From positions 203,266,276 to 203,330,275 of the forward strand of contig NC_089492.1 in NCBI RefSeq assembly GCF_036850765.1: DNA of 64,000 nt, in the 5' to 3' direction. The stretch comes from Saccopteryx bilineata (taxonomy: Eukaryota > Chordata > Mammalia > Chiroptera > Emballonuridae). Positions 10,927 to 23,070 of the stretch are shown here, piece by piece. Both the position numbers and the translations under genes were made by a program. How positions within the stretch are numbered: position 1 is the first letter of the stretch; every line of letters starts with the position of its first letter. The notes under the pieces were generated by a model that was not told the origin of the DNA, searched no databases, and saw nothing but the letters and a program-made list of their open reading frames with translations.

Positions 10927-11224
10927 CAGAGGAAGCGGCAGCCTCATAGCTGGATCACCAGGCTGCTAATTCAGGAAGGGGAGACTAGGAGAGAGGCTCC
11001 AGGAAAACAGACTCTCTCATTGTCAGAGCCTGCAAATGCTAACAAGCCTTGATTACCAATGAGACTGAAGCCAACTATATGACATTGCCATAGAATCTCA
11101 TCAACTGCAAATCCCTACCTAAACGTGACACAGGGGCAGAGCCTGGGGTACAGAGTCACCGACCAGGAAGAGGGAGAGTAAAAAAAAGGAAGAAGTTAAC
11201 CTCTCAAAATCAAGAAAAATCCAC

Positions 11225-11625
11225 TGGCCCTGGCCGGTTGGCTCAGCGGTAGAGCGTCAGCCTGGCGTGCGGGGAACCCGGGTTCGATTCCCAGCCAGGG
11301 CACATAGGAGAAGCACCCATTTGCTTCTCCACTCCCCCCCCCTTCCTCTCTGTCTCTCTCTTCCCCTCCCGCAGCCAAGGCTCCATTGGAGCAAAGATGG
11401 CCCAGGCGCTGGGGATGGCTCCTTGGCCTCTTCCCCAGGCGCTAGAGGGGCTCTGGTTGTGGCAGAGCGACACCCCGGAGGGGCAGAGTATCACCCCCTG
11501 GTGGGCAGAGCGTGGCCCCTGGTGGGCGTGCCAGGTGGATCCTGGTCGGGCGCATGTGGGAGTCTGTCTGTCTCTCCCCGTTTCCAGCTTCAGAAAAATA
11601 CAAAAAAGAAAAAGAAAAAGAAAAA
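11225..11625 (+). mobile_element. Bat SINE (Rhin-1-like), copy 2, young long form
   Basis: A near-consensus tRNA-like head (GGTTGGCTCAGCGGTAGAGC; GGTTCGATTCCC), body and A-rich tail. Duplication GAAAAATCCAC lies at 11214-11224 and 11626-11636. It includes the internal tandem duplication around GGTGGGCAGAGCGT that marks the long form. It is inserted in the outer L1 5'UTR, after that L1 integrated. Confidence 0.92.
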
Positions 11626-12517
11626 GAAAAATCCACAGACTTTATAATTTGTTCCACTGGTTTTTTTGTTACTTTTATCTTCATGCCTTTATTATTATTA
11701 TTTCTATTTCCTCCACCTTGGTCCTTTTATTCTCTGCCCATCTTATTCTTCCCTTTTCTTGAACTATACTACCCATAAGTGTTACATTTTATTTCTTTTC
11801 TTCTTCCTTACTCTCCATGAGAGCTACACTCCAAAATCCTTAACTGTCTCTCTCTCTCTTTTTGTTTTTTTCTTTTCCTATTTTTTCTTACTTTCTTTTT
11901 CCCCTTTTTCTTATTTCTCCCTTTCTATTAGTTTCTTCTTTTCTCCTTTTACTTTTCCTCTCATTCAATCCTCAATCACGAACAAATTACTTAATTTGGG
12001 ACTCAAGGATTTTTTTTTGTGGCATTTTGGGTGCTTTTTACGCTTTTTAACTCATTAGCATTCCTCCCAACCCAGGATTTCCATTCTATTTAGTCTTTGC
12101 TCTACTTAATACAATAGTTTTTTTTCTCCTTTTTTCTATTTCCCTCTTATCCCTTTCATTATATCTCTTAGTCGAACATCACATACAAGCAAATCATTTT
12201 ATACTAGACAATAATTTTTTCCTTTTTTGCATTTTTTAGGTCCCTACTTCATTTTTTGCCCCTTGAACACTTCCCCCAAACTCAGGCCCTTCGTGGTAGG
12301 CAGTTTTTGTTCCATTTAGCATAATATAATTCAGAGGTCATCATGATACTTAAATAAGGAGGAGAGGAGAGAAGGGGAAGAGAAGATAGAAAAGGGGGGA
12401 AAATAATAAATTATTATTGGGGGTTTTTGTGGGGTTTTTTTCCAAATTTTTTCCATTTTTTTTTACTTTTTATTCTTTATTAATTCTCATTAGTGCTATC
12501 AACAAGACCACCCTCAG

Positions 12518-13517
12518 ATGCCATTAAGAAAAAGGAAATCGAATATCATGGATACAAAAGATAGAGAGGTAACACAAATAGATGTGGAAAAAATCTATGG
12601 AGAAAAAATTTAATATATTGGAAAACTTGGAGCTAAATGACAGAGAATTTAAAATTTAAATCCTAAAAATACTCAGAGATATACAAGAAAACACAGAAAG
12701 GCAATTTAGGGACCTCAGAAAACAACTCAATGAACACGAAGAATATATTACCAAGGAAACTGAAACTATAAAAACAAATCAAACAGAAATGAAAAACTCA
12801 ATTCACAAGCTAAAAAATGAGGTAACAAGCTTAGCTAATAGAACAGGCCAGATAAAAGAGAGGATTAGTAAAATAGAAAACAAGCAACTTGAGGCACAAC
12901 AGAGAGAAGAAGAAAGAGACTCAAAAATAAAAATAAAAAATGAGAAAACCCTACAGGAATTGTCTGACTCCATCAAAAAGAATAACATAAGAATAATAGG
13001 TATATCAGAGGGAGAAGAGAGAGAAAATGGAATGGAGAATATACTCAAACAAATAATAGACGAGAACTTCCCAAGCCTGTGGAAAGAACTAAAGCCTCAA
13101 ATTCAAGAAGCAAACAGAACACCGAGTTTTCTTAACCACAACAAACCTACTCCAAGGCACATCATAATGAAGATGGCACAAACCAACGACAAAGAAAAAA
13201 TTATCAAGGCAGCCAGGGAAAAGAAGAATACAACATATAAAGGAAGGCCTATTATATTATCATCCGATTTATCAGCAGAAACTCTACAAGCTAGAAGAGA
13301 GTGGACCCCAATATTTAAAGCCCTGAAAGAGAGGAACTTTCAGCCAAGAATACTATACCCATCAAAGCTATCCTTCAAGTATGAAGGAGAAATAAAAACA
13401 TTCACAAATACAGAAAAGATGAGAGAATTTATCATCAGAAAGTCCCCGCTCCAGAAAATACTAAAGGGGGATTTCCAACCAGATTCAAAGAACAAAACAA
13501 AACAAAACCACAAGTAA
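12518..13517 (+). pseudogene. Outer L1 ORF1, frameshifted
   Basis: It starts at the ATG aligned with the inner ORF1 (MPLRKRKSN...) and ends at the matching TAA. An extra A near 12590 and a stop before 12700 break the frame. The part from 12789 to the end stays open and covers the late coiled coil, RRM and C-terminal domain. An in-frame two-codon insertion (AAAATA-type slippage) sits near 12928. Confidence 0.9.
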
Positions 13518-13848
13518 CAGCTCTACCAAGAACACAATAAAACCAAATTTAAAACTGTGACAACAAAAGAAAAAAAAAAGAGGGGGAGAGGACGGAGATT
13601 AGCAGTAGCAAAGGACGATGAAGCGCAGAAACACTCATAAGATAGGGTACTACAATGAATATCGTAGGTAACCCTTTTCAATACTTAATGGTAACCACAC
13701 TTGAAAAAACCACCACAGAAGCACATGACTTGAAAAAGGTAGCAACAGAAAAAAGAAGTGTGGAATACAAACAAAAAAAACCAAATGATAGAAAAACAAA
13801 AGAGAAGAATGAAACAAGATACAAAACTAACAGAAAGCAATTTATAAA

Positions 13849-16800
13849 ATGGCAATAGGGAACCCACAAGTGTCAATAATTACACTAAATGTAAATGGAT
13901 TAAAGTTACCAATAAAAAGATACAGAGTAGCCGAATGGATTAAAAAAGAAAATCCAACTATATGCTGCCTACAAAAAACACATCAAAGCAACAAGGATAA
14001 AAACAAATTCAAAGTGAAAGGCTGGAAAACAATACTCCAAGCAAATAACATCCAAAAAAAAGCAGGTGTAACAATACTCATATCTAATAATGCTGACTAC
14101 AAGACAGAAAAAGTACTCAGACAAAAATGGTCATTTCGTAATGATTAAGGGGACACTGAATCAAGAAGGCATAACAATCCTTAATATATGTGCACCAAAC
14201 CAAGGAGCACCAAAATATATAAGACAGCTACTTATTGACCTAAAAAAAAAAAAACTGATAAAAATACAATCATACTTGGAGACCTCAATACACTGCTGAC
14301 CACCAAAATATATAAGACAGCTACTTATTGACCTAAAAAAAAAAAAACTGATAAAAATACAATCATGCTTGGAGACCTCAATACACCACTGACCACCAAA
14401 ATATATAAGACAGCTACTTATTGACCTAAAAAAAAACCTGATAAAAATACAATCATACAAAAAAAAATACAATCATACTTGGAGACCTCAATACACCTCT
14501 GACGGCTCTAGATCAGTCATCCAAACAGAGAATCAATAAAGACATATTGGCCTTAAATGAAACACTAGAGCATCTGGATATGATAGACATCTACAGGACA
14601 TTTCATCCCAAAGCGACAGAGAATACATTTTTCTGTAGTGTACATGGAACATTCTCAAGAATTGAACATATGTTGGGCCACAAAGATAACATCAGCAAAT
14701 TCAGAAAAATTGAAATTGTACCAAGCATATTTTCTGATCATAAAGCCTTGAAACTAGAATTCAACTGCAAAAAAGAGGAAAAAAAACCCACAAAAATGTG
14801 GAAACTAAACAACATAGTTTTAAAAAATGAATGGGTCAAAGAAGAAATAAGCACTGAGATCAAAAGATATATACAGACAAATGAAAATGACAATATGACA
14901 GCAGAATCTCTGGGATGCAGCAAAAGCAGTAATAAGAGGGAAGTTCATATCACTTCGGCTTATATAAACAAACAAGAGAGAGCCAAATGAACCACTTAAC
15001 TTCACACCTTAATGAACTGGAAAAAGAAGAACAAAGACAACCCAAAATGAGCTGAAGAAAGGAGATAATAAAAATCAGAGCAGAAATAAATGAAATAGAG
15101 AACAGAAAAACTATAGAAAAAATCAATAAAACAAGGAGCTGGTTCTTTGAAAAGATCAACAAAATTGACAAACCCTTGGCAAGACTCACCAAGGAAAAAA
15201 GAGAAAGGACTCCTATAAATAAAATCCAAAATGAAAGAGGAGAAATCACCACAGACATCATAGATATACAAAGAATTATTGTAGAATACTATGAAAAACT
15301 ATTTGCCACCAAATTCAACAATCTAGAAGAAATGGATAAATTCCTAGAACAATACAACCTTCCTAGACTGATTCATGAAGAAGCAGAAAACCTAAACAGA
15401 CCAATTAGCAGAGAGGAAATAGAAAAAACTATTAAAAACCTCCCCAAAAATAAAAGTCCAGGCCCAGACGGTTATACTAGTGAATTCTATCAAACATTCA
15501 AAGAAGACTTGGTTCCTATTCTACTCAAAGTCTTCCAAAAAATTGAAGAAGAAGCAAGACTTCCAAACACATTTTATGAGGCCAACATAACACTCATACC
15601 GAAACCTGGCAAGGACGGCACAAAAAAAAGAAAACTACAGACCAATATCTCTAATGAATACAGATGCTAAAATACTAAACAAAATACTGGCAAATCAAAT
15701 ACAACAACATATTAAAAAAATAATACATCATGATCAAGTGGGATTCATCCCAGAATCTCAAGGATGGTTCAACATACGTAAAACAGTGAACGTAATACAC
15801 TGTATCAACAAAACAAAGAACAAAAACCACATGATCTTATCAATAGATGCAGAAAAGGCATTTGATAAAATACAACACAACTTTATGTTTAAGACACTCA
15901 ACAAAATGGGTATAGAAGGAAAATATCTCAACATGATAAAGGCCATATATGATAAACCATCAGCCAACATCATATTAAATGGCATAAAATTAAGGACTTT
16001 CCACCTTAAATCAGGAACAAGACAAGGTTGTCCACTCTCTCCACTCTTATTTAATGTGGTGCTAGAAGTTCTGGCCAGAGCAATCAGACAAGAGAAACAA
16101 ATAAAAGCCATCCATATCGGAAAAGAAGAAGTAAAGGTTTCACTTTTTGCAGATGATATGATCCTATACATTGAAAACCCGAAGGACTCCACAAAGAGAT
16201 TAATAGAAACAATAAACCAATACAGTAAGGTCACAGAATACAAAATTAACATACAAAAGTCCATAGCCTTTCTATATGCCAACAATGAAATATTAGAAAA
16301 CAAACTCAAAAAAATAATCCCCTTCACAATTGCAATAAAAAAATAAAATACCTAGGAATAAACATAACAAAGAATGTAAAGGACCTATATAACAAAAACT
16401 ACAAAGCATTGTTTAGAGAAATCGAAAAAGACACAATGAGAAGGAAAAATATTCCTTGTTCTTGGATAGGAAGAATAAATATAATCAAAATGGCCATATT
16501 ACCCAAAGCAATTTATAAATTTAATGCAATTCCCATCAAAATTCCGATGACATTTTTTAAAGAAATGGAACAAAAAGTCATCAGATTTATATGGAACTAT
16601 AAAAATCCCCGAATAGCCAAAGCAATCCTAAGGAAATAGAATGAAGCTGGGAGCATTACAATATCTGACTTCAAACTATATTATAGGGCAAGGACAATCA
16701 AAACAGCATGGTATTGGCAGAAAAATAGACATTCAGACCAATGGAACAGAATAGAAAGCACAGAAATAAAACCACATATATATGGTCAAATAATTTTTGA

Positions 16801-17874
16801 TTAAGGGGCCAACAATACACAATGGAGAAAAGAAAGCCTCTTCAACAAATGGTGCTGGGAAAACTGGAAAGCCACATGCAAAAGAATGAAACTGGACTAC
16901 AGTTTCTCCCTTTGTACTAAAATTCACTTAAAATGGATCAAAGATCTAAACATAAGACCTGAAACAATTAAGTACATAGAAGAAGACATAAGTACTAAAC
17001 TCATGGACCTGGGTTTTAAAGAGCATTTTATGAATTTGACTCCAATGGCAAGAGAAGTGAAGGCAATGATAAATGAATGGGAGTACATCAGACTAAACAG
17101 TTTTTGCTCAGCAAGAGAAACTGACAACAAAATAAACAGACAGCCAACTAAATGGGAAATGATATTTTCAAACAACAGCTCAGATAAGGGCCTAATATCC
17201 AAAATGTACAAAGAACTCATAAAACTCAACAACAAACAAACAAACAATACAATAAAAAATGGGAAGAGGACATGAACAGACACTTTTCCAAGGAAGAAAT
17301 ACAAATGGCCAACAGATATATGAAAAGATGCTCATCTTCATTAGTTATTAGAGAAATGCAAATCAAAACTGCAATGAGATACCACCTCACACCTGTTAGA
17401 TTAGCTATTATCAACAAGACAGGTAATAGCAAGTGTTGGAGAGACTGTGGAGAAAAAGGAACTCTCATTCACTGTTGGTGGGACTGTAAAGTAGTACAAC
17501 CATTATGGAAGAAAGTATGGTAGTTCCTCAAAAAACTGAAAATAGAACTACCTTATGACCCAGCAATCCCCATACTGGGTATATAGCCCCAAAACTCAGA
17601 AACATTGATACGTAAAGACACATGCAGCCCCATGTTCATTGCAGCATTGTTCACAGTGGCCAAGACATGGAAATAACCAAAAAGCCCTTCAATAGAAGAC
17701 TGGATAAAGAAGATGTGGCACATATACACTATGGAATACTACTCAGCCATAAGAAATGATGACATCGGATCATTTACAACAAAATGATGGGAACTTGATA
17801 ACATTATACGGAGTGAAATAAGTAAATCAGAAAAAAACAAGAACTACATGATTCCATACATTGGTGGGACATAA
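13849..17874 (+). pseudogene. Outer L1 ORF2, broken by frameshifts and a triplication
   Basis: All ORF2 domains are present in order: endonuclease start MAIGNPQ at 13849, the reverse-transcriptase SLFADD motif near 16140, and the cysteine motif near 17440. Frame breaks occur near 14125, within the tandem triplication at 14208-14503, near 14900, 15045, 15625, 16345, 16637, 17255, 17521 and 17585. It keeps FADD, so the FTDD of the inner copy is not a family feature. It cannot make a functional protein. Confidence 0.92.
14208..14503 (+). repeat. Three tandem copies of a ~93-bp piece of L1 endonuclease
   Basis: Units at 14208-14300, 14301-14393 and 14394-14503 each begin CACCAAAATATATAAGACAG and end near CACTGCTGAC or a close variant. 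The third unit is longer because of a further internal slip. The inner L1 has a single copy, so this is a local expansion after or during insertion. Confidence 0.92.
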
Positions 17875-18156
17875 AAACGAGACTAAGAGACATGGACAAG
17901 AGTGTGGTGGTTACCAGGGGTGGGGGGAGGGAGGATGTGGGAGGGAAAGAAGGAGAGGGGACGGAGGAGGGGGAGGGGCACAAAGAAAACTAGATAGAGG
18001 GTGACGGAGGACAATCTGACTCTGGGTGATGGGTATGCAACATAATTGAATGACAAGATAACCTGGACATGTTTTCTTTGAATATGTGTACCCTGATTTA
18101 TTAATGTCACCCCATTAACATTAATAAAAATTTATTAAAAAACAACAACAAAAAAC

Positions 18157-18361
18157 AACTTGGTGCATCTTATACAGTGGTTGTAGATTTTTTTTACTTG
18201 CATTTCTCGCTTTTTCATGCTTGTTTTTGCACTTGTTGAAGACAGTGATTCATCATCAGATACAGATGAGGACAAGTTAATGGAGGGGAGTTTTGACACT
18301 GATAAAGAGTTGTATAAATTTTATGATGAATAAAATTTGAGTTCACTAACTTTAAAAAAAA
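18157..18361 (+). other. L1 3' transduction with its own poly(A) signal
   Basis: About 195 bp of non-L1 sequence sit between the L1's A-rich tail and the right target duplication. The segment ends with AATAAA at 18329-18334, then a poly(A) run from 18354, about 19 nt after the signal. That is the signature of read-through past the weak L1 signal and retrotransposition of the source locus flank. It contains a short acidic open frame (EDSDSSSDTDEDKL...YKFYDE, stop at 18330), which looks like the tail of some coding sequence, possibly a DNA transposase. That identity is a guess. Confidence 0.8.
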
Positions 18362-18374
18362 AAAGACTTAAATG
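18362..18374 (+). repeat. Target-site duplication of outer L1, right copy
   Basis: AAAGACTTAAATG, matching 2928-2940. Confidence 0.85.
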
Positions 18375-19400
18375 TAGGACCCAAAGCCATAAAACTCCTA
18401 GAAGAAAACATAGCCAGTAAACTTTTTGACATTGGTCTTAGCAATATCATTTCAATATGTATCCTAGGACAAGGTCAACAAAAGCAAAAATAAACAAACA
18501 GAACTACATCAAACTAAAAATATTCACAGAGCAAAGGAAACCATTAACAAAATGAAAAGACAGTCTACTGAATGGGAAAATATATTCACAAATGATGTAT
18601 CCAATTAAGGGGTTAATATCCAAAAATATAACGAATTCATATAACTCAACATAAAAAAAAACCTGCAAAAACCCAAAATAAAGTGGGCAGAGAGCCTAAA
18701 TAGATGTATCATTAAAAAGGACATATAGATGCCAACAGATGAATGAAAAGATACTCAACATTACTAATTATCAGAGAAATGCAAGTCAAAACCACAATGA
18801 GATACCGCTTCACAACCATCAGTATGGCTATCATCATAAAGTCAACAAGTAACTGTGTTGTCAAGGATGTGGAGAAAAGGAACTCCTTGTGCACTGTTGG
18901 AGGTGTTGTAAGCTGGTATACTCACTATAGGAAAGAGTAGGGAGGTTCCTCAAAAAAATTAAAAAATAAAACTGCCATATGACCCAGCAATTTCACTTAT
19001 GGATATTTATCTGAGAACACAAAACCACTAATTCGAAAAGATATATGCAACCCTTTGTTTATTACAGTATTACTTATAATAGCCTAAATATGGAAGTAAC
19101 CTAGGTGTTCATCAATAGATGAGCAGATAAAGAAGATATAGTATATATAAAATGAAATATTGCATAGCAATTAAAAGAATGAAATCTTGCCATTTGCGAC
19201 AACATGGTTGGACTAGAGGGTATTGTACTAAGTGAATAAGTCAGACAGACAAACATAAATACCATTTTATTTTATTTGTGGAAATTTAAAAAACAAACAA
19301 ATACATAAACAAAACAAAAGAGAAACATACCCATAGATACATAGAGCAAACTGATGGTTGCTAGAAGCAGGAGAGTAGAGTGAGTGAAAACGGTTTAGGG
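18375..19400 (+). mobile_element. Ancient L1, right half of the split copy
   Basis: It continues the L1 interrupted at 2940: ORF2 C-terminal region (GAAGAAAACATAGCCAGTAA; ATGCCAACAGATGAATGAAA) and 3' end with a G/A-rich stretch near 19370. It is heavily decayed. The right edge is approximate because an RPL9 copy follows directly. Confidence 0.8.
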
Positions 19401-19411
19401 CCAAAGACATT

Positions 19412-20059
19412 CTCTCTTTGCCACATGTACTACGAGCATGAAGACCAGTCTCAGCAATCAGATTGTCTACATCCCAGAAAATGTTGACATAACTCTGAAG
19501 GGACACAGTTATTGTGAAGGGCCCCAGAGGCATCCTGTGGAGGGACTTCAATCACATCACTGTAGAACTCAGCCTCTTGGAAAGAAAAAAAAAAGGCTCT
19601 GGGTTGACAAATGGTGGGGAAATAGAGAGGAACTGGCCAGTGTTTGCAATATTTGCAGTCACGTGCAAAACGTAATCAAGGGCATTACTCTGAGCTTCTT
19701 AACAAGATGAGGTCTGTGTATTCTCACTTCCCCACCAATGAGTGAAAAATGCATCTGCAGGGTTCAGATGAGGTCAGGCGTTGCTTGTTCAGTATCTTAA
19801 GTCCAGAAAGATGAGTTGATTCTTAATGGAAACAGCATTGAACTTACATCAAATTCAGCCAGTACACCACAAAAGTTAAAAAGAAGGATATCAGAACATT
19901 TTTGGATGGTATCTATGTTTCTGAAAAAGGGACAGTTCAGCAAGCTGATGAATAAAATTCAGGTTGTCTTAACTATAGAAACAGCAAGGTGCTGAATAAT
20001 TCTTCAGACTTATTTGCTCTATTTTAAAGATGTAATAAAAACCATGTATTTAAAAAAAA
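19412..20059 (+). pseudogene. RPL9: RPL9 (uL6) processed pseudogene
   Basis: An intronless copy of the large-subunit ribosomal protein L9 mRNA: short 5'UTR, ATG at 19438, translated matches such as [20 protein letters not shown] and [20 protein letters not shown], then shifted frames matching the middle and C-terminal parts, AATAAA at ~20033 and a short A tail. A ~16-codon deletion follows the PTN of HFPTN at ~19740, and several frameshifts (first near 19510) abolish coding. RPL9 is a frequent source of processed pseudogenes. No clear target duplication could be read. Confidence 0.88.
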
Positions 20060-20867
20060 GTGTAGGGAAATTAAAAAAGGGACTATATTAAATAACATCA
20101 ATTTCAAGAACAGGAAAAAATAAATAGATAGATAAACAAATAAAAATAATAAATAGAATAAATGAAGCTTATGGCATCTATAAACTAAAAAAGAAAAAAA
20201 CGAGTTTGTGAATTTTTCTAAGCCCCTATTTGACATAGAAAATTTTCTCTGTCTCTCTAATACTAATATTTGGATAGGACATCTTTGCTAGTCTTATCTG
20301 TTTTCTCTGAGACCTGTTCTCCTAGCCTGCTGCTCTCTATTGCAGTGGAAATTGCATCTGCAGCACAGTAGCCCCTTTTCTCCTTTATCTGGCTCCTGCT
20401 GGGTTTGGCCAATATAGGAAGCCCTGGATGAAAATCCTGAGTGAGGAGGAGAGGGCAATTTGGGGTTTCCCTATTTGCTTATTGCCCCTGGTGTTATCCG
20501 ATCGCCAGATTACCCCCTCGGTTGCTCCAGCTCCCACAAGATAGGCCCTGTGTAATGTACTGAAGCCCAGGCCTGTGGGCTTCAGTATCACTTCCTTGTC
20601 GTCTTTCCAGCTTTAGATTATTTCTTCTTCAAGCCACTACTTAGCCCTGGGCTGCTTGCATCATGAGCCTTCCTCTATCAGCTATACAAATTTATTTATT
20701 TCAACAAATTAGTGATTTCTGTTTTCATGATTACACCATAACTGATACGGCAACTCTGGAGAGTTCTTTCTAGAATCTCTTCTCTTAGATGTGTGGCTTC
20801 AAAATTATTTAAACAAGATTTTTCTTATTTCAGACAACACAATCCTGTCTCTTTGACACTTTCTTTT
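20060..20867. other. Unassigned stretch
   Basis: No gene or repeat recognised. AT-rich at first, then more balanced composition (20290-20650). Confidence 0.45.
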
Positions 20868-20937
20868 ATTATATATATATGTGTGTGTATTTTATATATA
20901 TGTATACATATATATATATAATATGTATATATAGATA
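20868..20937. repeat. TA/TG-rich simple repeat
   Basis: Alternating TA and TG dinucleotides; it offered the TA target for the mariner at 20938. Confidence 0.85.
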
Positions 20938-21496
20938 TGGTCTACCAGAAAGTTCTGTCCGTTTTTGGAATAAAACAAAATACAAATTTTTCTTACCGTC
21001 AATAAACTTTATTAAATAATATAATTACCATTATTATTAATGATTTCTTGCCAGAGTAAAGGAAGTTTGTATATCCCATTTTTGAAAAATGTTTTATCTT
21101 TTGATGCGAAAAATTGAACCAGTGCTTGTTTGATATCTTCTTCATTTTTTAATTTTTTGCCCTTCAAAAAATTTGTAAGGACAAAAACAAGTGATAGTCA
21201 CAGGGTGCTAAGTCCAGGGAATATGGTGGATGTGACAGACATGCTTCTGTAGCATTTCTTCCTTGTTGAAATTCGTAAAAATTACAGTGGCATAAATGAA
21301 CTTTATCAGTAGCCATGGGTACACTATCGCTTCACACATAAGACTAACGTGAATCAACTTTATTTTAGTTAATTTGCTACGTCAATATGTATACATTAAG
21401 TGATAAAAATAGAGAGGCACACATGCGCCAAATAAACATGTGCTTACGTGTCAAAACTTGTTGTGATAGAAACGGAAAGAACTTTCTGGTAGACCA
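20938..21496 (-). mobile_element. Internally deleted mariner, copy A
   Basis: Inverted ends TGGTCTACCAGAAAGTTCT / reverse complement at 21478-21496, flanked by TA, total 559 bp. Read on the minus strand, it keeps a transposase start (near 21316, MATDKVHLCHC) for ~24 codons, then jumps to the mariner motif HPPYSLDLAPCDYHL and the C-terminal end. The catalytic core is absent. The junction (~21245) is shared with the copy at 31763, so the deletion predates both insertions. Confidence 0.9.
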
Positions 21497-21504
21497 TATA
21501 TATA

Positions 21505-21965
21505 TATTTTTTTTTTAATTTATTGGGCTGATATGGTTCACCTAAAGATACCTTTTTCAAGTGTATACTTCAATATAACACCACCTTTACCCTGCATCCT
21601 GCCCCCTGCTGCCCCAAGCAAAGTCTCTTTCTACTCCCAGTCTCCTTGCTTTGTCCTCCATCCCCTACCTCTACCTGCCCTTTCCCTCTGACTATTTCCA
21701 CTCTGATGTTTGTATCCATGTGTTATATATATAGGTTTATGGCTAATCCCTTCACCTTCTATGATCCAGTCCCCTCTTCCCCTTTCCCTCTGTTTCCTGT
21801 GTCTGCTGCTCTGTTTCAATTTTGTTTCTCAGTTTATTGTGTTCATTAGATTCTATATATGAGAGTGAGATCACATGGTGTTTGGCTTATTTCACTCAGC
21901 ATAATGGTCTCCAGGTCCATCTATGCTGTGGCAAGAGGTAAGATTTCCTTCTGTTTTACAGTTTT
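21505..21965 (-). mobile_element. L1 3' end fragment, old, minus strand
   Basis: T-run then reverse-complement L1 3'UTR and end of ORF2: 'GAGTGAGATCACATGGTGTT', 'CACTCAGCATAATGGTCTCC', 'CAGGTCCATCTATGCTGTGG'. Truncated at its 5' side near 21965. Confidence 0.75.
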
Positions 21966-22440
21966 TGTGCCCTGTGTCTCATGCTGGACTAAATATGGTG
22001 CCCAGGTGATTGGTCCAGTGAAAAGCCTCTGATCAAACATGAATTAATGATCCCTTCCCTGATACAGTAAGACTAAGGAAGATCTCAATCTCTCTTTGCT
22101 CCTGTCTTCTGCATATATTTAATATGCAGAGACTATCAGTGTCTATGCTTTGACAAAGTGGAGAAAGATATTATGTGGCAAAATAATAATTTTATTTGTG
22201 AATAAAGACAGTTTTGTGTCTTTCTCATAACTTTATGACTTTTACCTCTAGCTTTACTGCACTGATTAGCACCTCTACTATGGCCTGAAGATCTCTACTA
22301 TTAGGTTTAATGAAAGTGGTGAGAGAGAAATCCATTTTTTTTTTCTGGTCTAAATGGAAAAGCCTCAAGAGTCACTGCAATGTACAATGTTCATTTTAAA
22401 TTTTCACTAATATAATTTATCCAATTGAGAAAGTGTTCTT
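21966..22440. other. Unassigned stretch
   Basis: No gene. Could be an LTR remnant (AATAAA near 22200), but I cannot name a family. Confidence 0.35.
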
Positions 22441-22459
22441 TTTTAATTTTCTTGTCAGG

Positions 22460-22493
22460 CTTTCTTTCTTTTTTTCTTTCCTTTCTTTCTTTC

Positions 22494-22546
<53 letters not shown>

Positions 22547-22552
22547 TTCTTA
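22460..22552. repeat. TTTC / CT microsatellite
   Basis: Pure pyrimidine tract of TTTC, TTCC and CT units. Confidence 0.95.
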
Positions 22553-22592
22553 GTTAAAAATACATGTTGACTTTTGTGAAATATTGTTTTCT

Positions 22593-22693
22593 GGCCTTGG
22601 CCAGTTGGCATAGTAGTAGAGCACTGGCTCCGCATTTGGATGTCCCGGGTTTAATTCCCAACCAGGGAACACTCCCTCTCTCGCTTCTCTTTC

Positions 22694-22746
<53 letters not shown>

Positions 22747-22975
22747 TCCCCTCCTGCAACCATGGCTTGACTGAAGCAAATTGGCCCCAGGCACTGAGGA
22801 TGGCTCCATAGCCTCTACTTCAAGCACTAAGAAGAGCTCGGTTAGTGAGCAACATAGCAATGTCCCAGGTGGGCAGAGCATCATCCCCTAGTTGTCTTGC
22901 CAGGTGGATCTCAGTTGGGGTGCATGCAGGAGTCTGTGTCTGCCTCCTCTCTTCTCACTGAATAAAAAAAAATTT
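22593..22975 (+). mobile_element. Bat SINE, diverged copy with expanded CT tract
   Basis: The same tRNA-like head (GGCCAGTTGGCATAGTAGTA; GGGTTTAATTCCC) and body as the other copies, with ~15% or more differences by eye, a long CT expansion (22690-22748) and the tail AATAAAAAAAAA. Confidence 0.85.
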
Positions 22976-23070
22976 TTTTCTGCCTCCATTAAAATAATCA
23001 TATGATTTTTCTCCTTTAATCTCTTAATTTTGTGAATTGCATTTGTATTTATTTTTAAGTGAAAAATTAA
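22976..23070 (-). mobile_element. Ancient L1 ORF2 fragment, minus strand (part 1)
   Basis: Reverse complement of the reverse-transcriptase region ('TCTGCCTCCATTAAAATAAT' corresponds to the DAE-box area). Continues after the SINE at 23453. Confidence 0.65.

Larger units (their letters stand above)
10800..18361 (+). mobile_element. Outer full-length L1, continuation to 3' end
   Basis: It resumes the 5'UTR interrupted at 3882, carries a SINE at 11225-11625, then decayed ORF1 (12518-13517), decayed ORF2 (13849-17874), a G-rich 3'UTR, a degenerate A-rich tail (~18136-18158) and a non-L1 segment ending in its own AATAAA and poly(A). The far end abuts the duplication AAAGACTTAAATG. Numerous frameshifts and stops show it is older than the inner copy. 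Confidence 0.9.

Noticed and set aside
14208..14503. Direct repeats as a CRISPR-like array
   Set aside because: Units are contiguous without spacers and are copies of L1 ORF2; the genome is mammalian.
19438..19710. 90-codon RPL9-like frame as a functional paralogue
   Set aside because: Frameshifts after ~20 codons and a 16-codon deletion mark it as a processed pseudogene.
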